From NCBI GenBank assembly GCA_905233425.1, contig CAJOEC010000026.1, positions 31,206 to 95,205 on the forward strand: a stretch of DNA of 64,000 nucleotides. Reading direction: 5' to 3'. Position 1 is the stretch's first letter; each line of letters opens with the position of its first letter. Below the pieces are notes generated by a model, which made no database searches, was not told the origin of the DNA, and was given only the letters and a program-made list of their open reading frames with translations. The DNA is from an uncultured Prevotella sp. (GTDB taxonomy: Bacteria > Bacteroidota > Bacteroidia > Bacteroidales > Bacteroidaceae). The position numbers and the translations under genes are program-made. Below are positions 32,155 to 40,424 of the stretch, piece by piece.

Positions 32155-33168
32155 CTTTATTTTCATCAGGAGGATTCCGATGGCGATCCAGATGATTTCG
32201 CGGACCCGGCAGATGATGCTGACGAAGATGCCGAGGGCCGCCGAAAGACCCATGGCGGCGATGGAGACGACAAAACCGCCCTCCTGCACACCAAGCTGCA
32301 TGGGCAGGAAGCCGAGGAGGTTGGCCATGAGGGTGGTCAGCGAGAGGATGAGGATGCTGTGGAGGAAGGTGAGCGTGATGCCCGAGAAACCGCCACCACA
32401 GTCGACACCGAAAAGAAGGAGCATGAAAAGAATCTCCAAGGCCTGGACGATACGGGCGAGATACTCCAAGGCGAGACTACTGTAGAAGGCGCGCTTGTCC
32501 TGTTGGTGCAGGGCGGCAATCTGCTCGTCCACATGGCGCAGTTTCTCGGCATGGCTCTCATGGAAGCGCGTGGCCCAGCCCCTTACCCCGGGAATATGTG
32601 ACAGCCAGCCGAAGATGGTCACGGCAACGCCGTTCTTGTAGCCACGCGAGAGAACATAGAAAGCGGTGAGGCAGAAGACAATGATGGCGGCAAAGATCAC
32701 ACCGATGACGGGCGTCATGGGCAGGTCGCCAATGGCGGCAAGGGCAAGGTAGAGGAAGATGGTGGAGAACCACAGCAGGAAATGGGCCAGGAAGTGCATC
32801 ATGGCATAGAGGATGACCGACGACGTGGCACGCTCGGTGCCAATGTCCTTCGACAGCTCCATGATGCGGTAAGGCTCGCCACCGAGACCGCCCACAGGGG
32901 TGGCATAGTTGAGGGCGTAGCCGGTGATGGTGAGGAGGTAGATGCGGAGGAAGGAGACTTTGCCCTTGATGATGCAGCGCCACGCCCAGGCGTTGATGGC
33001 ATATATGACTATCCAGATGCCGATGATGGGTATGAGCCAGTAGCCGGCATGGCAGAGGTGCTGCCACAACTCGGCGAAGCTGATGTCGAAGGTGAAGAGC
33101 ATGATCACCACCGCCGCCACGCCGATGAAGAAGAACAGGTTGTTGAGCCGCTGTTTAGTCCAAGCCAC
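32152..33168 (-). CDS. Flippase-like (LPG synthase TM family) membrane protein
   Basis: The 338-aa product has about eight hydrophobic segments and the family signature ITGYALNYATPVGGLGGEPYRIMEL near residue 85, as in the lysylphosphatidylglycerol-synthase transmembrane (flippase-like) family. Such proteins move lipids or lipid-linked molecules. Its stop (TAG) is the first triplet of a GTAGGGACGCG repeat on the minus strand, so the C-terminus (ILLMKIK) may have been set by that insertion. It follows the CDP-alcohol phosphotransferase gene by 24 bases, and together they suggest synthesis and flipping of a phospholipid. Confidence 0.85.
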   Translation of the reverse strand: MAWTKQRLNNLFFFIGVAAVVIMLFTFDISFAELWQHLCHAGYWLIPIIGIWIVIYAINAWAWRCIIKGKVSFLRIYLLTITGYALNYATPVGGLGGEPYRIMELSKDIGTERATSSVILYAMMHFLAHFLLWFSTIFLYLALAAIGDLPMTPVIGVIFAAIIVFCLTAFYVLSRGYKNGVAVTIFGWLSHIPGVRGWATRFHESHAEKLRHVDEQIAALHQQDKRAFYSSLALEYLARIVQALEILFMLLLFGVDCGGGFSGITLTFLHSILILSLTTLMANLLGFLPMQLGVQEGGFVVSIAAMGLSAALGIFVSIICRVREIIWIAIGILLMKIK

Positions 33169-33192
33169 TGGGAATAACGGATTTACGATTTG

Positions 33193-34173
33193 TTACAAAG
33201 AGTCGGCGATGCGCTTGCAGAACGCCTCGTGGCGACGGTTCACGTAGATGCGCAGGATTCCCATGCCGATAATCTCCCAGAGGAAGTTGATGGCGGGAAC
33301 ATCGAGGAGACAGAAGAGGAAGAGGAAGGTGGAGCGGAAATTGAACGTCAGCAGTCCGTTCCACGGCATGATGGCCAGCGAGTGGCGGTGGATCTCCTCG
33401 CGCACATCGGCGGGGATGTTGTCCGTGCTTCCGTATTTCTCCTTCAGCTTTGCCATCAGGCGCTGGAACTGTGGCGTGGAGTGCTCCTGCTTGCGGGTGT
33501 AGTCGATGTACGACTTCTGGAAGGTACGCTCGTACCCCGGGGTCTCAGGGCCCATCTGGTCGTAAATCTCCTTCTGCTTCTTCGAGTTGTCCAGCTCGCT
33601 GCCCTTCTCACCCTTCAGGAAGAAGAGATGCACCTGTATGTAGTAGTCGGCCAGTCGCTGCTGTCCTGCTAATCCGTGGAGACCCGAAATGAGGGCGAGG
33701 ACGAAGACCACGGCGGTGGCTATGAGAGCGTTCTGCTCGGTGTCGGCGATGCCAAGCCACGAGAACTCCAGGTCGTGGTGCCAATAGAAACGCCACACGA
33801 GGGCGCAGTAGATGGGGATGAACCACGCGAAGCCGGCCAAGCCGTCGAGGATGCGTCCCAAGCGGCTCTTCTTGCCCGTCATACGCGCCAGCTGTCCGTC
33901 GGTGCAGTCGAGGAGGTCGCCAATCATGAGCAGCACGATGGCTATGAGGTTCATCACAATGCCTACGGTTCCGGCATAATAAAAGCTGCCGCTGGCGAAG
34001 AATACGCAGCTGGCAGCGCCAACTATCATCGAAAGGATGGTAACGGTGTTGGGGTGCACGTCGAACTTGGCGAAGAACACCGAGAGGTAGTAGCATGCCG
34101 GTCGGATGACGTGCAGGTCGAGCCAGTCCTCGGTCTCGGCCGATTTAAGCGTTTTGGCTATTTTCTCGTTCAT
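33193..34173 (-). CDS. CDP-alcohol phosphatidyltransferase family protein
   Basis: The 326-aa membrane protein has the family motif in residues about 94-119: DCTDGQLARMTGKKSRLGRILDGLAG. The first three aspartates and the DG..AR..G are present, but the position of the fourth (D-x3-D) is Gly. In known enzymes this last Asp is a catalytic/metal-site residue. The protein is longer than simple PgsA/PssA types (about 200 aa) and has an extra cytosolic part (EKGSELDNSKKQKEIYDQ). It probably uses a CDP-alcohol to make a phospholipid or related headgroup, or has lost activity. Second to last in a gltX-waaA-this-flippase run. Confidence 0.85.
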   Translation of the reverse strand: MNEKIAKTLKSAETEDWLDLHVIRPACYYLSVFFAKFDVHPNTVTILSMIVGAASCVFFASGSFYYAGTVGIVMNLIAIVLLMIGDLLDCTDGQLARMTGKKSRLGRILDGLAGFAWFIPIYCALVWRFYWHHDLEFSWLGIADTEQNALIATAVVFVLALISGLHGLAGQQRLADYYIQVHLFFLKGEKGSELDNSKKQKEIYDQMGPETPGYERTFQKSYIDYTRKQEHSTPQFQRLMAKLKEKYGSTDNIPADVREEIHRHSLAIMPWNGLLTFNFRSTFLFLFCLLDVPAINFLWEIIGMGILRIYVNRRHEAFCKRIADSL

Positions 34174-34180
34174 ATTACTA

Positions 34181-34317
34181 AGGGGAGTGAAGGGGAAGTG
34201 AAAGGGGAGTGAAGGGGAAGTGAAGGGGGAGTGAAGGGGAAGTGAAGGGGGAGTGAAGGGGGAGTGAAGGGGGAGTGAAGGGGGAGTGAAAGTGGAGTGA
34301 AGGGGAAGTGAAAGGGA
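34181..34317. repeat. Long GGGGAGTGAAG tandem array
   Basis: About 12 units of 10-12 bases (GGGGAGTGAAG, GGGGAAGTGAAG, GGGGAGTGAAA) fill the gap between waaA and the CDP-alcohol phosphotransferase. In length and drift this is a minisatellite. Confidence 0.85.
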
Positions 34318-34319
34318 CG

Positions 34320-35660
34320 TTACATTTTGGGCAGGGTGTCTGATAGTATTTTTTTAGTTGCGCCGGCTTTCTGTTCCACGTACTGTCCGGCGGCGCGACC
34401 GGCGGCGGCGGTAAACTGTGGGTCGGAGGCGAAACGATCCATGAGGCGGGCGAAATCGTCGTATGACTTTATCTCGAAACCGCCGCCACAGGCTTTCAGC
34501 TCCTGTGCCTCCTGGAACTTCTCGTTGTTGGGGCCGAAGATGACGGGCACACCCCACACGGCGGCCTCAACGGTGTTGTGGATGCCCACGCCAAAGCCGC
34601 CACCCACGTAGGTAACGGTGGCATAGCGGTAGATGCTGGAGAGGAGGCCGAAACAGTCGATGATGAGAACAGAGGCCCCAGAAGCCCCCCCTTCGGCCCC
34701 CGAGGGGGCTACTATGCTCTTGTGGAAAGGAGGTATCGTGCCCCCCACGCGGGGCGAAAGGGGGGCTTTGGCTTTGGTAAACCTCTTGCTTGGCCTGTCG
34801 CCCAGCATTTTCTCTATCTGCTGCAGATGATCCTCGCCGATGACATGCGGGGCGATGATGAGCGTCCACTCAGGGTGCTCCTTGAAGTAGCGGATGAAGA
34901 TTTCCTCGTCGGGAGGCCAGGAAGAGCCGGCGACGAAGACCTTTTTTTGTTGAGAGTTGAGAGTTGAGTGTTGAGAGACTTCACTTCTATTCTCAGCAGT
35001 AAAGTCACTGAACTCTAAACTCTCAGCTCTCAACTTTATTTGCAGCACACGGTCGAAGCGGGTGTCGCCTGTGATGGTGACGTTGGTTAGGCCGATGCTG
35101 GCGAGCAGTTCGCGGCTCTTCTCGTTCTGCACGTAGAAATGGGTGAAGCACTTCAGCACGCGGCCATACTGCCGTCCGTACCAGCGGAAGAACACCTGGC
35201 CCTCGCGGAAAATGCTGCTGACACTATAGGCGGGCACCTTGCGGTGTTTCAGGATATGGAGATAGTTGTACCAGAACTCGTACTTGATGAAGAACACCAT
35301 CTCCGGACGTATGAGTCGGAGGAAGCGGCGGGCGTTGAGCGGCGTGTCGAGTGGCAGATAGCAGATGATGTCGGCCCCTTCGTAGTTCTTGCGCACCTCG
35401 TAGCCCGAAGGTGAGAAGAACGTCAGCAGTATCTTCAGGTCGGGCCTTTCGCGGCGCAGCTGCTCCATGAGCGGACGCCCCTGCTCGAACTCGCCGAGCG
35501 AGGCGGCATGGAACCACACGTAGCGTGCCCCTGGCTCCACCTTCTCGCGCAGCACGCGGAAAGCATCGCGCTCGCCGCGCCACATCTTCCGCACCTTTTC
35601 ATTGAAGCGGCTGGCGACGGCGACACCCAACAGGTACAAGTAAATAATTAGGTTATACAT
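34320..35660 (-). CDS. waaA: KDO transferase with two repeat-derived insertions
   Basis: The 446-aa protein is a 3-deoxy-D-manno-octulosonic acid transferase: VWFHAASLGEFEQGRPL, TFFSPSGYE, FIKYEFWYNYL, SSIFREGQVFFRWYGRQY, VTGDTRFDRV type sequence, and the C-terminal YVGGGFGVGIHNTVEAAVWGVPVIFGP. It links KDO from CMP-KDO (KdsB, 19.9 kb) to lipid A at the inner membrane. Two regions are absent from normal homologues: about 210-239 (AESLEFSDFTAENRSEVSQ, from a TTGAGAGTTGAG inverted repeat) and 298-327 (from an 87-bp palindromic element). Both keep the frame. The gene follows gltX by 22 bases. Confidence 0.92.
   Translation of the reverse strand: MYNLIIYLYLLGVAVASRFNEKVRKMWRGERDAFRVLREKVEPGARYVWFHAASLGEFEQGRPLMEQLRRERPDLKILLTFFSPSGYEVRKNYEGADIICYLPLDTPLNARRFLRLIRPEMVFFIKYEFWYNYLHILKHRKVPAYSVSSIFREGQVFFRWYGRQYGRVLKCFTHFYVQNEKSRELLASIGLTNVTITGDTRFDRVLQIKLRAESLEFSDFTAENRSEVSQHSTLNSQQKKVFVAGSSWPPDEEIFIRYFKEHPEWTLIIAPHVIGEDHLQQIEKMLGDRPSKRFTKAKAPLSPRVGGTIPPFHKSIVAPSGAEGGASGASVLIIDCFGLLSSIYRYATVTYVGGGFGVGIHNTVEAAVWGVPVIFGPNNEKFQEAQELKACGGGFEIKSYDDFARLMDRFASDPQFTAAAGRAAGQYVEQKAGATKKILSDTLPKM
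34682..34768. mobile_element. 87-bp MITE-like element inside waaA
   Basis: Nine-base terminal inverted repeats AAGCCCCCC (34682-34690) and GGGGGGCTT (34760-34768) enclose inner palindromes (CCCCCGAGGGGG and CCCCCCACGCGGGG). The length of 87 bp equals 29 codons, so waaA stays in frame. Confidence 0.72.
34947..35036. repeat. TTGAGAGTTGAG repeat inside waaA
   Basis: TTGTTGAGAGTTGAGAGTTG at the left and CTCTAAACTCTCAGCTCTCAAC at the right form an imperfect inverted repeat of about 90 bp read in frame as about 30 residues. Confidence 0.6.
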
Positions 35661-35682
35661 AAGATTTGTGGAGTGAACATCT

Positions 35683-37269
35683 TCACTCCCCTTTCACTCC
35701 ACCTTCACTCCCTAAAACATCAATAGCTTTCTTAGTCCGCCGAATCGTCTCCTCCTTTCCGAGGAAGGCTGAGAGTTCGTACATATCAGGGCCTTGGCCG
35801 GTGCCTACGAGGGCTATGCGCCATGCGTTCCAGGGCTTGAAGCCCGTCTGCTCCACCCAGGGGTCGATGACGGCTTTCTGGCCTTCCACGCTCCAGTCGG
35901 TGATGTTCTCTAACACGGCGACCATCTGGCGCATCTGGTCGGCGGTATTCTCGTTCCAGTTCTTGCGGATGAACTTGTCGCCCTCGCGGTCGAAGTCGGT
36001 AGGAGCAACGAAGAAGAACTTGGTGAGTGGCCACAGGTCGCTGGGGAAGGATATGTTACGTTTTTTCTTATTGCCCTGACTGTCGGTATATTCTATGACT
36101 TTCATTTTCATCATCCTCACCACTTCTGCCTCCTGTTCGGCGGTGGCGGTGATGCCGTTCTCCTTCAGCACTTTGTCGAAGGCCGTGCACCAGTCGGAGT
36201 CGGGGCGGCGTATGAGGTACTGATGATTGAACCATGCGGCTTTCACATAGTCGAATTTCGCTCCGGCCTTCGAGCATTTAGACAGGTCGAAGAGGCTGAC
36301 CATCTCGTCTAAGCTCATCAGTTCCTGGTCATTGCCGGGACTCCAGCCGAGGAGTGCCAGGAAGTTGACCACGGCTTCAGGCAGGTATCCTTTCTCCCGG
36401 TAGCCCGAACTTATCTCGCCCGTCTTGGGGTCGTGCCATTCCAAGGGGAACACGGGGAAGCCCAGCTTGTCGCCGTCGCGCTTTGAGAGTTTGCCGTTGC
36501 CTACGGGCTTCAGCAGCAACGGCAGATGGGCGAAGCGCGGCATGGTGTCCTGCCAGCCGAAAGCCTGGTAGAGCAGTACGTGGAGTGGGGCAGAGGGCAG
36601 CCACTCCTCGCCTCGGATGACGTGGGTAATCTCCATCAGGTGGTCGTCCACGATGTTGGCCAGATGGTACGTCGGCAGCTGGTCGGCGCTCTTGTAGAGC
36701 ACCTTGTCGTCGAGGATGTCGCTCTTCACGCGCACCTCGCCGCGTATTATGTCGTCTACGAGCACCTCCTGTCCGGCATCGATCTTGAATCGCACGACGT
36801 ACTGCTTTCCCTCGGCGATGAGCTTCTCCACCTCCTCGGCGGGCAGCGTCAGCGAGTTGCGCATCTGCCCACGGGTCGAGTTGTCGTACTGGAAGTTCTC
36901 TATCTCCTTGCGTTTGGCGTCCAGCTCCTCGGGTGTGTCGAAGGCGATGTATGCCTTGCCGTTGTCAAGCAGCAGCTGCACGTACTTCTTGTAGATGTCG
37001 CGGCGCTCACTCTGGCGGTAGGGGCCGTAGTCGCCGCCGAAGGAGACACCCTCGTCGAACTTGATGCCGAGCCACTGGAAAGCCTCGATGATATACTCCT
37101 CTGCTCCGGGCACGAAGCGCGTGCTGTCGGTGTCCTCGATGCGGAAAACGAGGTCGCCGCCGTGCTGGCGGGCGAAAAGATAATTGTAAAGAGCGGTGCG
37201 CACGCCGCCTATGTGAAGGGGTCCTGTGGGACTGGGTGCAAAGCGCACCCTTACACGTCTGTCTGACAT
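35683..37269 (-). CDS. gltX: Glutamyl-tRNA synthetase
   Basis: The 528-aa class I enzyme starts at ATG 37269 ([22 protein letters not shown]), which sets the HIGH-type motif at residues 19-22; a longer frame upstream lacks conservation. The KMSKS-type motif is KLSKRDGD. It charges tRNA-Glu for translation and tetrapyrrole supply. The last residues (GSEGGVKGE, stop) are encoded by the GGAGTGAAAGGGGAGTGA repeat, so the normal C-terminus appears to have been extended or replaced by a repeat unit. A consensus promoter lies upstream. Confidence 0.97.
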   Translation of the reverse strand: MSDRRVRVRFAPSPTGPLHIGGVRTALYNYLFARQHGGDLVFRIEDTDSTRFVPGAEEYIIEAFQWLGIKFDEGVSFGGDYGPYRQSERRDIYKKYVQLLLDNGKAYIAFDTPEELDAKRKEIENFQYDNSTRGQMRNSLTLPAEEVEKLIAEGKQYVVRFKIDAGQEVLVDDIIRGEVRVKSDILDDKVLYKSADQLPTYHLANIVDDHLMEITHVIRGEEWLPSAPLHVLLYQAFGWQDTMPRFAHLPLLLKPVGNGKLSKRDGDKLGFPVFPLEWHDPKTGEISSGYREKGYLPEAVVNFLALLGWSPGNDQELMSLDEMVSLFDLSKCSKAGAKFDYVKAAWFNHQYLIRRPDSDWCTAFDKVLKENGITATAEQEAEVVRMMKMKVIEYTDSQGNKKKRNISFPSDLWPLTKFFFVAPTDFDREGDKFIRKNWNENTADQMRQMVAVLENITDWSVEGQKAVIDPWVEQTGFKPWNAWRIALVGTGQGPDMYELSAFLGKEETIRRTKKAIDVLGSEGGVKGE

Positions 37270-37299
37270 AATCTTAAAGTGTTTATTTACAATTGGCTG

Positions 37300-37331
37300 C
37301 AAAGGTAAGCAAAAACTTTAGGTTACGCAAA
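37300..37331 (-). promoter_or_regulatory. Promoter of gltX
   Basis: Minus strand TTTG (37331-37328), N20, TACCTTTG (37307-37300), 30 bases before the gltX ATG. Confidence 0.75.
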
Positions 37332-37361
37332 AAAATTAAATATTATTCAATTTTCACTATC

Positions 37362-38240
37362 TTATATTCCAAAAGGATTGATGGGCGAATATGCCCGCTT
37401 CATCATCTTTTCCACCCCTTCGGCCTGGTACTCGCCGTTGGCGCCGTCCAGTTCGCCGGGGTTCAGCTCCAAGAGCTTGCGCATGTCTTCTTCGGCACCC
37501 TTCCTGTCGCCCTTTGCCATTTTCAGACGTCCGCGCTCGCGCAGCACGTCGAGCTGGAAGGGGTTCAGTTCCTCCACCATATTATATATAATGATGGCAT
37601 CGTCCACCATTCCTTCGTGTGTAGTAAGGCGGGCGTTCATCATGAGCACGTCCTCCTGGTCGTCGGTGTGCTCCAACAGCCAGTTGGTGTCCTCGCGGGC
37701 CCCTTTCAGCTCACCCATGCGCAGCAGCGTCTGTGCACGCAGCAGACGGGCGTCGCCTAACTGTTCGTTCAGCGCTATGGCCTTCGTCAGCTGTGCTATG
37801 GCCGTGATGTTGTCGCCCTGTCCTAACGATGCCTGTGCCAGCATGTGGTGGGCCAGAGCGTTGCTGTCGTCGGCATCGATGACACGTTGGCAAAGCTCGG
37901 CCATCTGCTTGTAGTCCTCGAGCATGTATGCCACATGGGCGGCCTGAAGCGTTATGGCGACATTGCCGGGGTCTAAGCGCATGAGTCCTTGCAGCTCTTC
38001 CATGGCCTCGTCGAGGTTACCATTAGCCAGAAGCGCCCGCTGCAGATAGTCGTGAGTCTCCGGGTCGTCCTGAATCTTCAGGGCTTCGCGGAAGCAGCGT
38101 ATGGCGATGTCCGTCTGGTGTATGCGCAGGGCTTTCACGCCGTCGTATTTCAACATGTCGAAGTTTCTGGCTTCGGCGTTTTTCTTCTCTTCTTCGGGGC
38201 TGTCGGGTTCCCCGCCAAAAAATGATTTCCAGAATCCCAT
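37362..38240 (-). CDS. TPR-repeat protein
   Basis: Beginning at ATG 38240 (MGFWKSFFGGEPDSPEEEKKN) the 292-aa protein has at least six TPR-type helix pairs from residue 30 on (ALRIHQTDIAIRCFREALKIQDDPETHDYLQRALLANGNLDEAMEEL and so on). No signal peptide. TPR proteins act as scaffolds. It starts five bases after the stop of the RecD-like helicase gene, so the two are co-transcribed and probably co-translated; no direct link in function is known. Confidence 0.85.
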   Translation of the reverse strand: MGFWKSFFGGEPDSPEEEKKNAEARNFDMLKYDGVKALRIHQTDIAIRCFREALKIQDDPETHDYLQRALLANGNLDEAMEELQGLMRLDPGNVAITLQAAHVAYMLEDYKQMAELCQRVIDADDSNALAHHMLAQASLGQGDNITAIAQLTKAIALNEQLGDARLLRAQTLLRMGELKGAREDTNWLLEHTDDQEDVLMMNARLTTHEGMVDDAIIIYNMVEELNPFQLDVLRERGRLKMAKGDRKGAEEDMRKLLELNPGELDGANGEYQAEGVEKMMKRAYSPINPFGI

Positions 38241-38245
38241 GGTTG

Positions 38246-39727
38246 TTAGTTGTTTTCTATTTGTGTTAGTGGCCAGTTCACAAGGAAGAGGCGTTCTGTG
38301 GCGCGAGTGAAGGCGGTGTAGAGCCAGTGGAAGTAGTCGGAGGTCAGCATGTCGTCGGTCATGTAGCCTTGGTCTATGTAGACATGCGCCCACTGTCCGC
38401 CCTGGGCCTTGTGGCAGGTGGCGGCGTAGGCGAACTTTATCTGTAGGGCGTTGTAGTATTTGTCCTCCTTCAGCTTTTTCAGCCGGTCGGCTTTCAGGGA
38501 TATGTCCTGGTAGTCGGCCATCACCTGTTCATACAGCTGCTCCTGCTGCTCGTGGGTCAGGGCGGGTGCCTCGGAGGTGAGTGTGTCGAGCAGCGCCATG
38601 GCCGTCAGCTCGTAGTCGTCGTAGTCGGGTAAGGTCATGGTGACTTCGGCAAAGCGGAAGCCATAAAGCGAGTGGATGTTCCTGACGCGTTGCACCACGG
38701 CGAGGTCGCCGTTGGCAATGAAGGAGGGAGCCTCACCCTTAGCTCCCTTTTCCTTGGGAGAGGTGGTAAGGCTATAATTGTTCTTCACAATCATAATGCG
38801 GTCGCCTCGGCACAATTCGTCCTCGCGGTCGAGCACGGTGTTGCGGATGCCCTGGTTGTAGATATTCGCACGTTTGTTGCTGCGGGTGATTACCATGGTC
38901 TCGTCCATGCCCACACGGCTGTAGCTACTGTTCAGCGACTCGATAAGCTCGTCGCCGGGCACGCGGCAGATGTCTGAGAAGCCATGGAGGCGAATCAGAG
39001 GCAGAGTCATGCTGACAATCTCAAGGGTCGGCCCCTCGCCCCTAATCCTCGTGGCGTTCCACAAGATTCCCGACTCCTGACTTTGGCGGAGCACCTCAAC
39101 GAGGTCGGTCTCGCGTACGTTCAGTCCATAGCCATGCAGTACTCTGGCTGTCAATGCCGGGCTTTCCGTTTCGCCCACAGGAGGCAGCTGTGCCTTGTCG
39201 CCGATGAGCAGCAGCCGACAGTTGCGCCCGCTATAGACATACTGTATCAGGTCGTCGAGGAGGCTGCCAGAGCCGAAAGAGGCGGTGGCGGCGGAGCCTG
39301 ATAGAGAAGCAACGGGAACGGTAGCATTGCCATTGGCAATCATTGAGGCCTCGTCGACGATGAAGAGTGAGTCGGTGTGGAGGTTGTCGTTGAGGTTGAA
39401 GGAGGAGAGGTCGCCGGCGTTGCGCTGGCGGTAGATGCGGCGGTGGATGGTATATGCCGGATGGTCGGCATAGAGGGAGAATACCTTGGCGGCACGACCC
39501 GTGGGGGCCATGAGCACCAGCTTCTGTTTCAGGGCGAGCAGACCTCTGACGATGGCCGCCGCGAGCGTGGTCTTTCCTGTGCCGGCCGACCCCCGCAGAA
39601 TCATCACGGCATGGTCGTCGCGGTCGGACATGAAGCTGGCAAACAGCCGTAGTGCCCGCCGCTGTTCGTCGGTAGGCACGTGTCCGAAGTGCTTCTCTAT
39701 CTGAAATACCAACTCGTCGGTAATCAT
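38246..39727 (-). CDS. RecD-like DNA helicase (AAA/UvrD-type)
   Basis: The 493-aa protein is an SF1 helicase: Walker A GSAGTGKT (residues 46-53), LVLMAPTGRAAKV, LFIVDEASMI (Walker B), LLLIGDKAQLPPVGE, and the C-terminal ATCHKAQGGQWAHVYID with YTAFTRATERLFLV. It resembles short RecD2-type helicases that act in DNA repair, without the N-terminal domain of full-length RecD. Residues about 319-333 (TTSPKEKGAKGEAP) come from a small inverted repeat and look like an in-frame insertion. Confidence 0.9.
   Translation of the reverse strand: MITDELVFQIEKHFGHVPTDEQRRALRLFASFMSDRDDHAVMILRGSAGTGKTTLAAAIVRGLLALKQKLVLMAPTGRAAKVFSLYADHPAYTIHRRIYRQRNAGDLSSFNLNDNLHTDSLFIVDEASMIANGNATVPVASLSGSAATASFGSGSLLDDLIQYVYSGRNCRLLLIGDKAQLPPVGETESPALTARVLHGYGLNVRETDLVEVLRQSQESGILWNATRIRGEGPTLEIVSMTLPLIRLHGFSDICRVPGDELIESLNSSYSRVGMDETMVITRSNKRANIYNQGIRNTVLDREDELCRGDRIMIVKNNYSLTTSPKEKGAKGEAPSFIANGDLAVVQRVRNIHSLYGFRFAEVTMTLPDYDDYELTAMALLDTLTSEAPALTHEQQEQLYEQVMADYQDISLKADRLKKLKEDKYYNALQIKFAYAATCHKAQGGQWAHVYIDQGYMTDDMLTSDYFHWLYTAFTRATERLFLVNWPLTQIENN
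38730..38772. repeat. Short inverted repeat inside RecD-like helicase gene
   Basis: GCCTCACCCTTAGCTCCCTT and CCTTGGGAGAGGTGGTAAGGC form an imperfect inverted repeat of about 43 bp that encodes an extra TTSPKEKGAKGEA segment. Confidence 0.5.
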
Positions 39728-39732
39728 AGTTT

Positions 39733-39800
39733 CTCTGGGGCTTATGGGACTTATAGGACCTATGAGACTTATAAGACTTATAGGACCTATGGGACTTCTG
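39733..39800. repeat. 9-bp tandem array GACCTATAG/GACTTATAA, first block
   Basis: About seven 9-bp units between the helicase gene and the redox protein gene. The last codons and TAG stop of the redox protein lie inside it. Confidence 0.75.
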
Positions 39801-40284
39801 AGACCTCTGTGTCTTTGCTTTTTAGATAATTGGCGAAGATGCGTGCTGCGCTCTCCACCTTTGCGGCACAGGGCCGGGTTTTGTAGTACTCGGCTGTGCG
39901 CTCAGAGGCGACATAGCTTGACGTGGCTTTCTCGTAGCCTTTAAGTCCGAGAATCTCAGCACAGATGAGGCTGCCGTTCTCTTCCTTCGACTTGGCCAGC
40001 AGGTCCTGCACCACCTTGTAACATGCGGACTTCCCCTCGCGGTCGCTGCCCTCGGTCTGTCCGCAGTCGAGGCCCACAAGCATCACGATGCCTGAGACGG
40101 CTCCGCACACCATCCGCAACCGGCCTACGCCACCGCCGAAGCCAGCCGCGATGCGCTTGGCCATCGTCTCGTCGAGGCCGTATAGGTCGGAAAAGGCTGC
40201 CACCACACTTTGGCAGCAGCCATATCCAGCCATGAAATTATCAACCGCACGGCTGACTCTCTCGTCTAATTCTTCGTTCGTCAT
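39787..40284 (-). CDS. C_GCAxxG_C_C-type redox protein
   Basis: The 165-aa protein has the family cysteines: GYGCCQSVV (Cys23/24), GGVGRLRMVCGAVSG (Cys60), GLDCGQ (Cys74), SACYK (Cys87). Family members are small, probably thiol-active or metal-binding proteins with an N-terminal CC and a GCAxxG-like block. The stop TAG and the residues SEVP before it come from the 9-bp repeat array that starts here. It is flanked by two such arrays, upstream and downstream. Confidence 0.84.
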   Translation of the reverse strand: MTNEELDERVSRAVDNFMAGYGCCQSVVAAFSDLYGLDETMAKRIAAGFGGGVGRLRMVCGAVSGIVMLVGLDCGQTEGSDREGKSACYKVVQDLLAKSKEENGSLICAEILGLKGYEKATSSYVASERTAEYYKTRPCAAKVESAARIFANYLKSKDTEVSEVP

Positions 40285-40300
40285 TCAGCTCAGTTTTTTT

Positions 40301-40424
40301 ATGGGACTTATAAGACCTATGGGACCTATAGGACTTATGAGACCTATAAGACTTATGAGACCTATAGGACTTATGAGACCTATAAGACTTATGAGACCTA
40401 TAAGACCTATAAGACTTATAAGGC
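40301..40424. repeat. 9-bp tandem array GACTTATGA/GACCTATAA, second block
   Basis: Thirteen or more 9-bp units (GACTTATAA, GACCTATGG, GACCTATAG, GACTTATGA ...) separate the redox protein gene from the acyl-CoA dehydrogenase gene and reach the latter's stop codon. Confidence 0.82.

Noticed and set aside
31630..32601. Plus-strand frame of 323 codons across the repeat graveyard
   Set aside because: It runs through several unrelated repeats and then antisense to the flippase gene; no domain or start signal.
39733..40424. CRISPR or tRNA-like array
   Set aside because: Period of nine with no spacers; plain tandem repeat.
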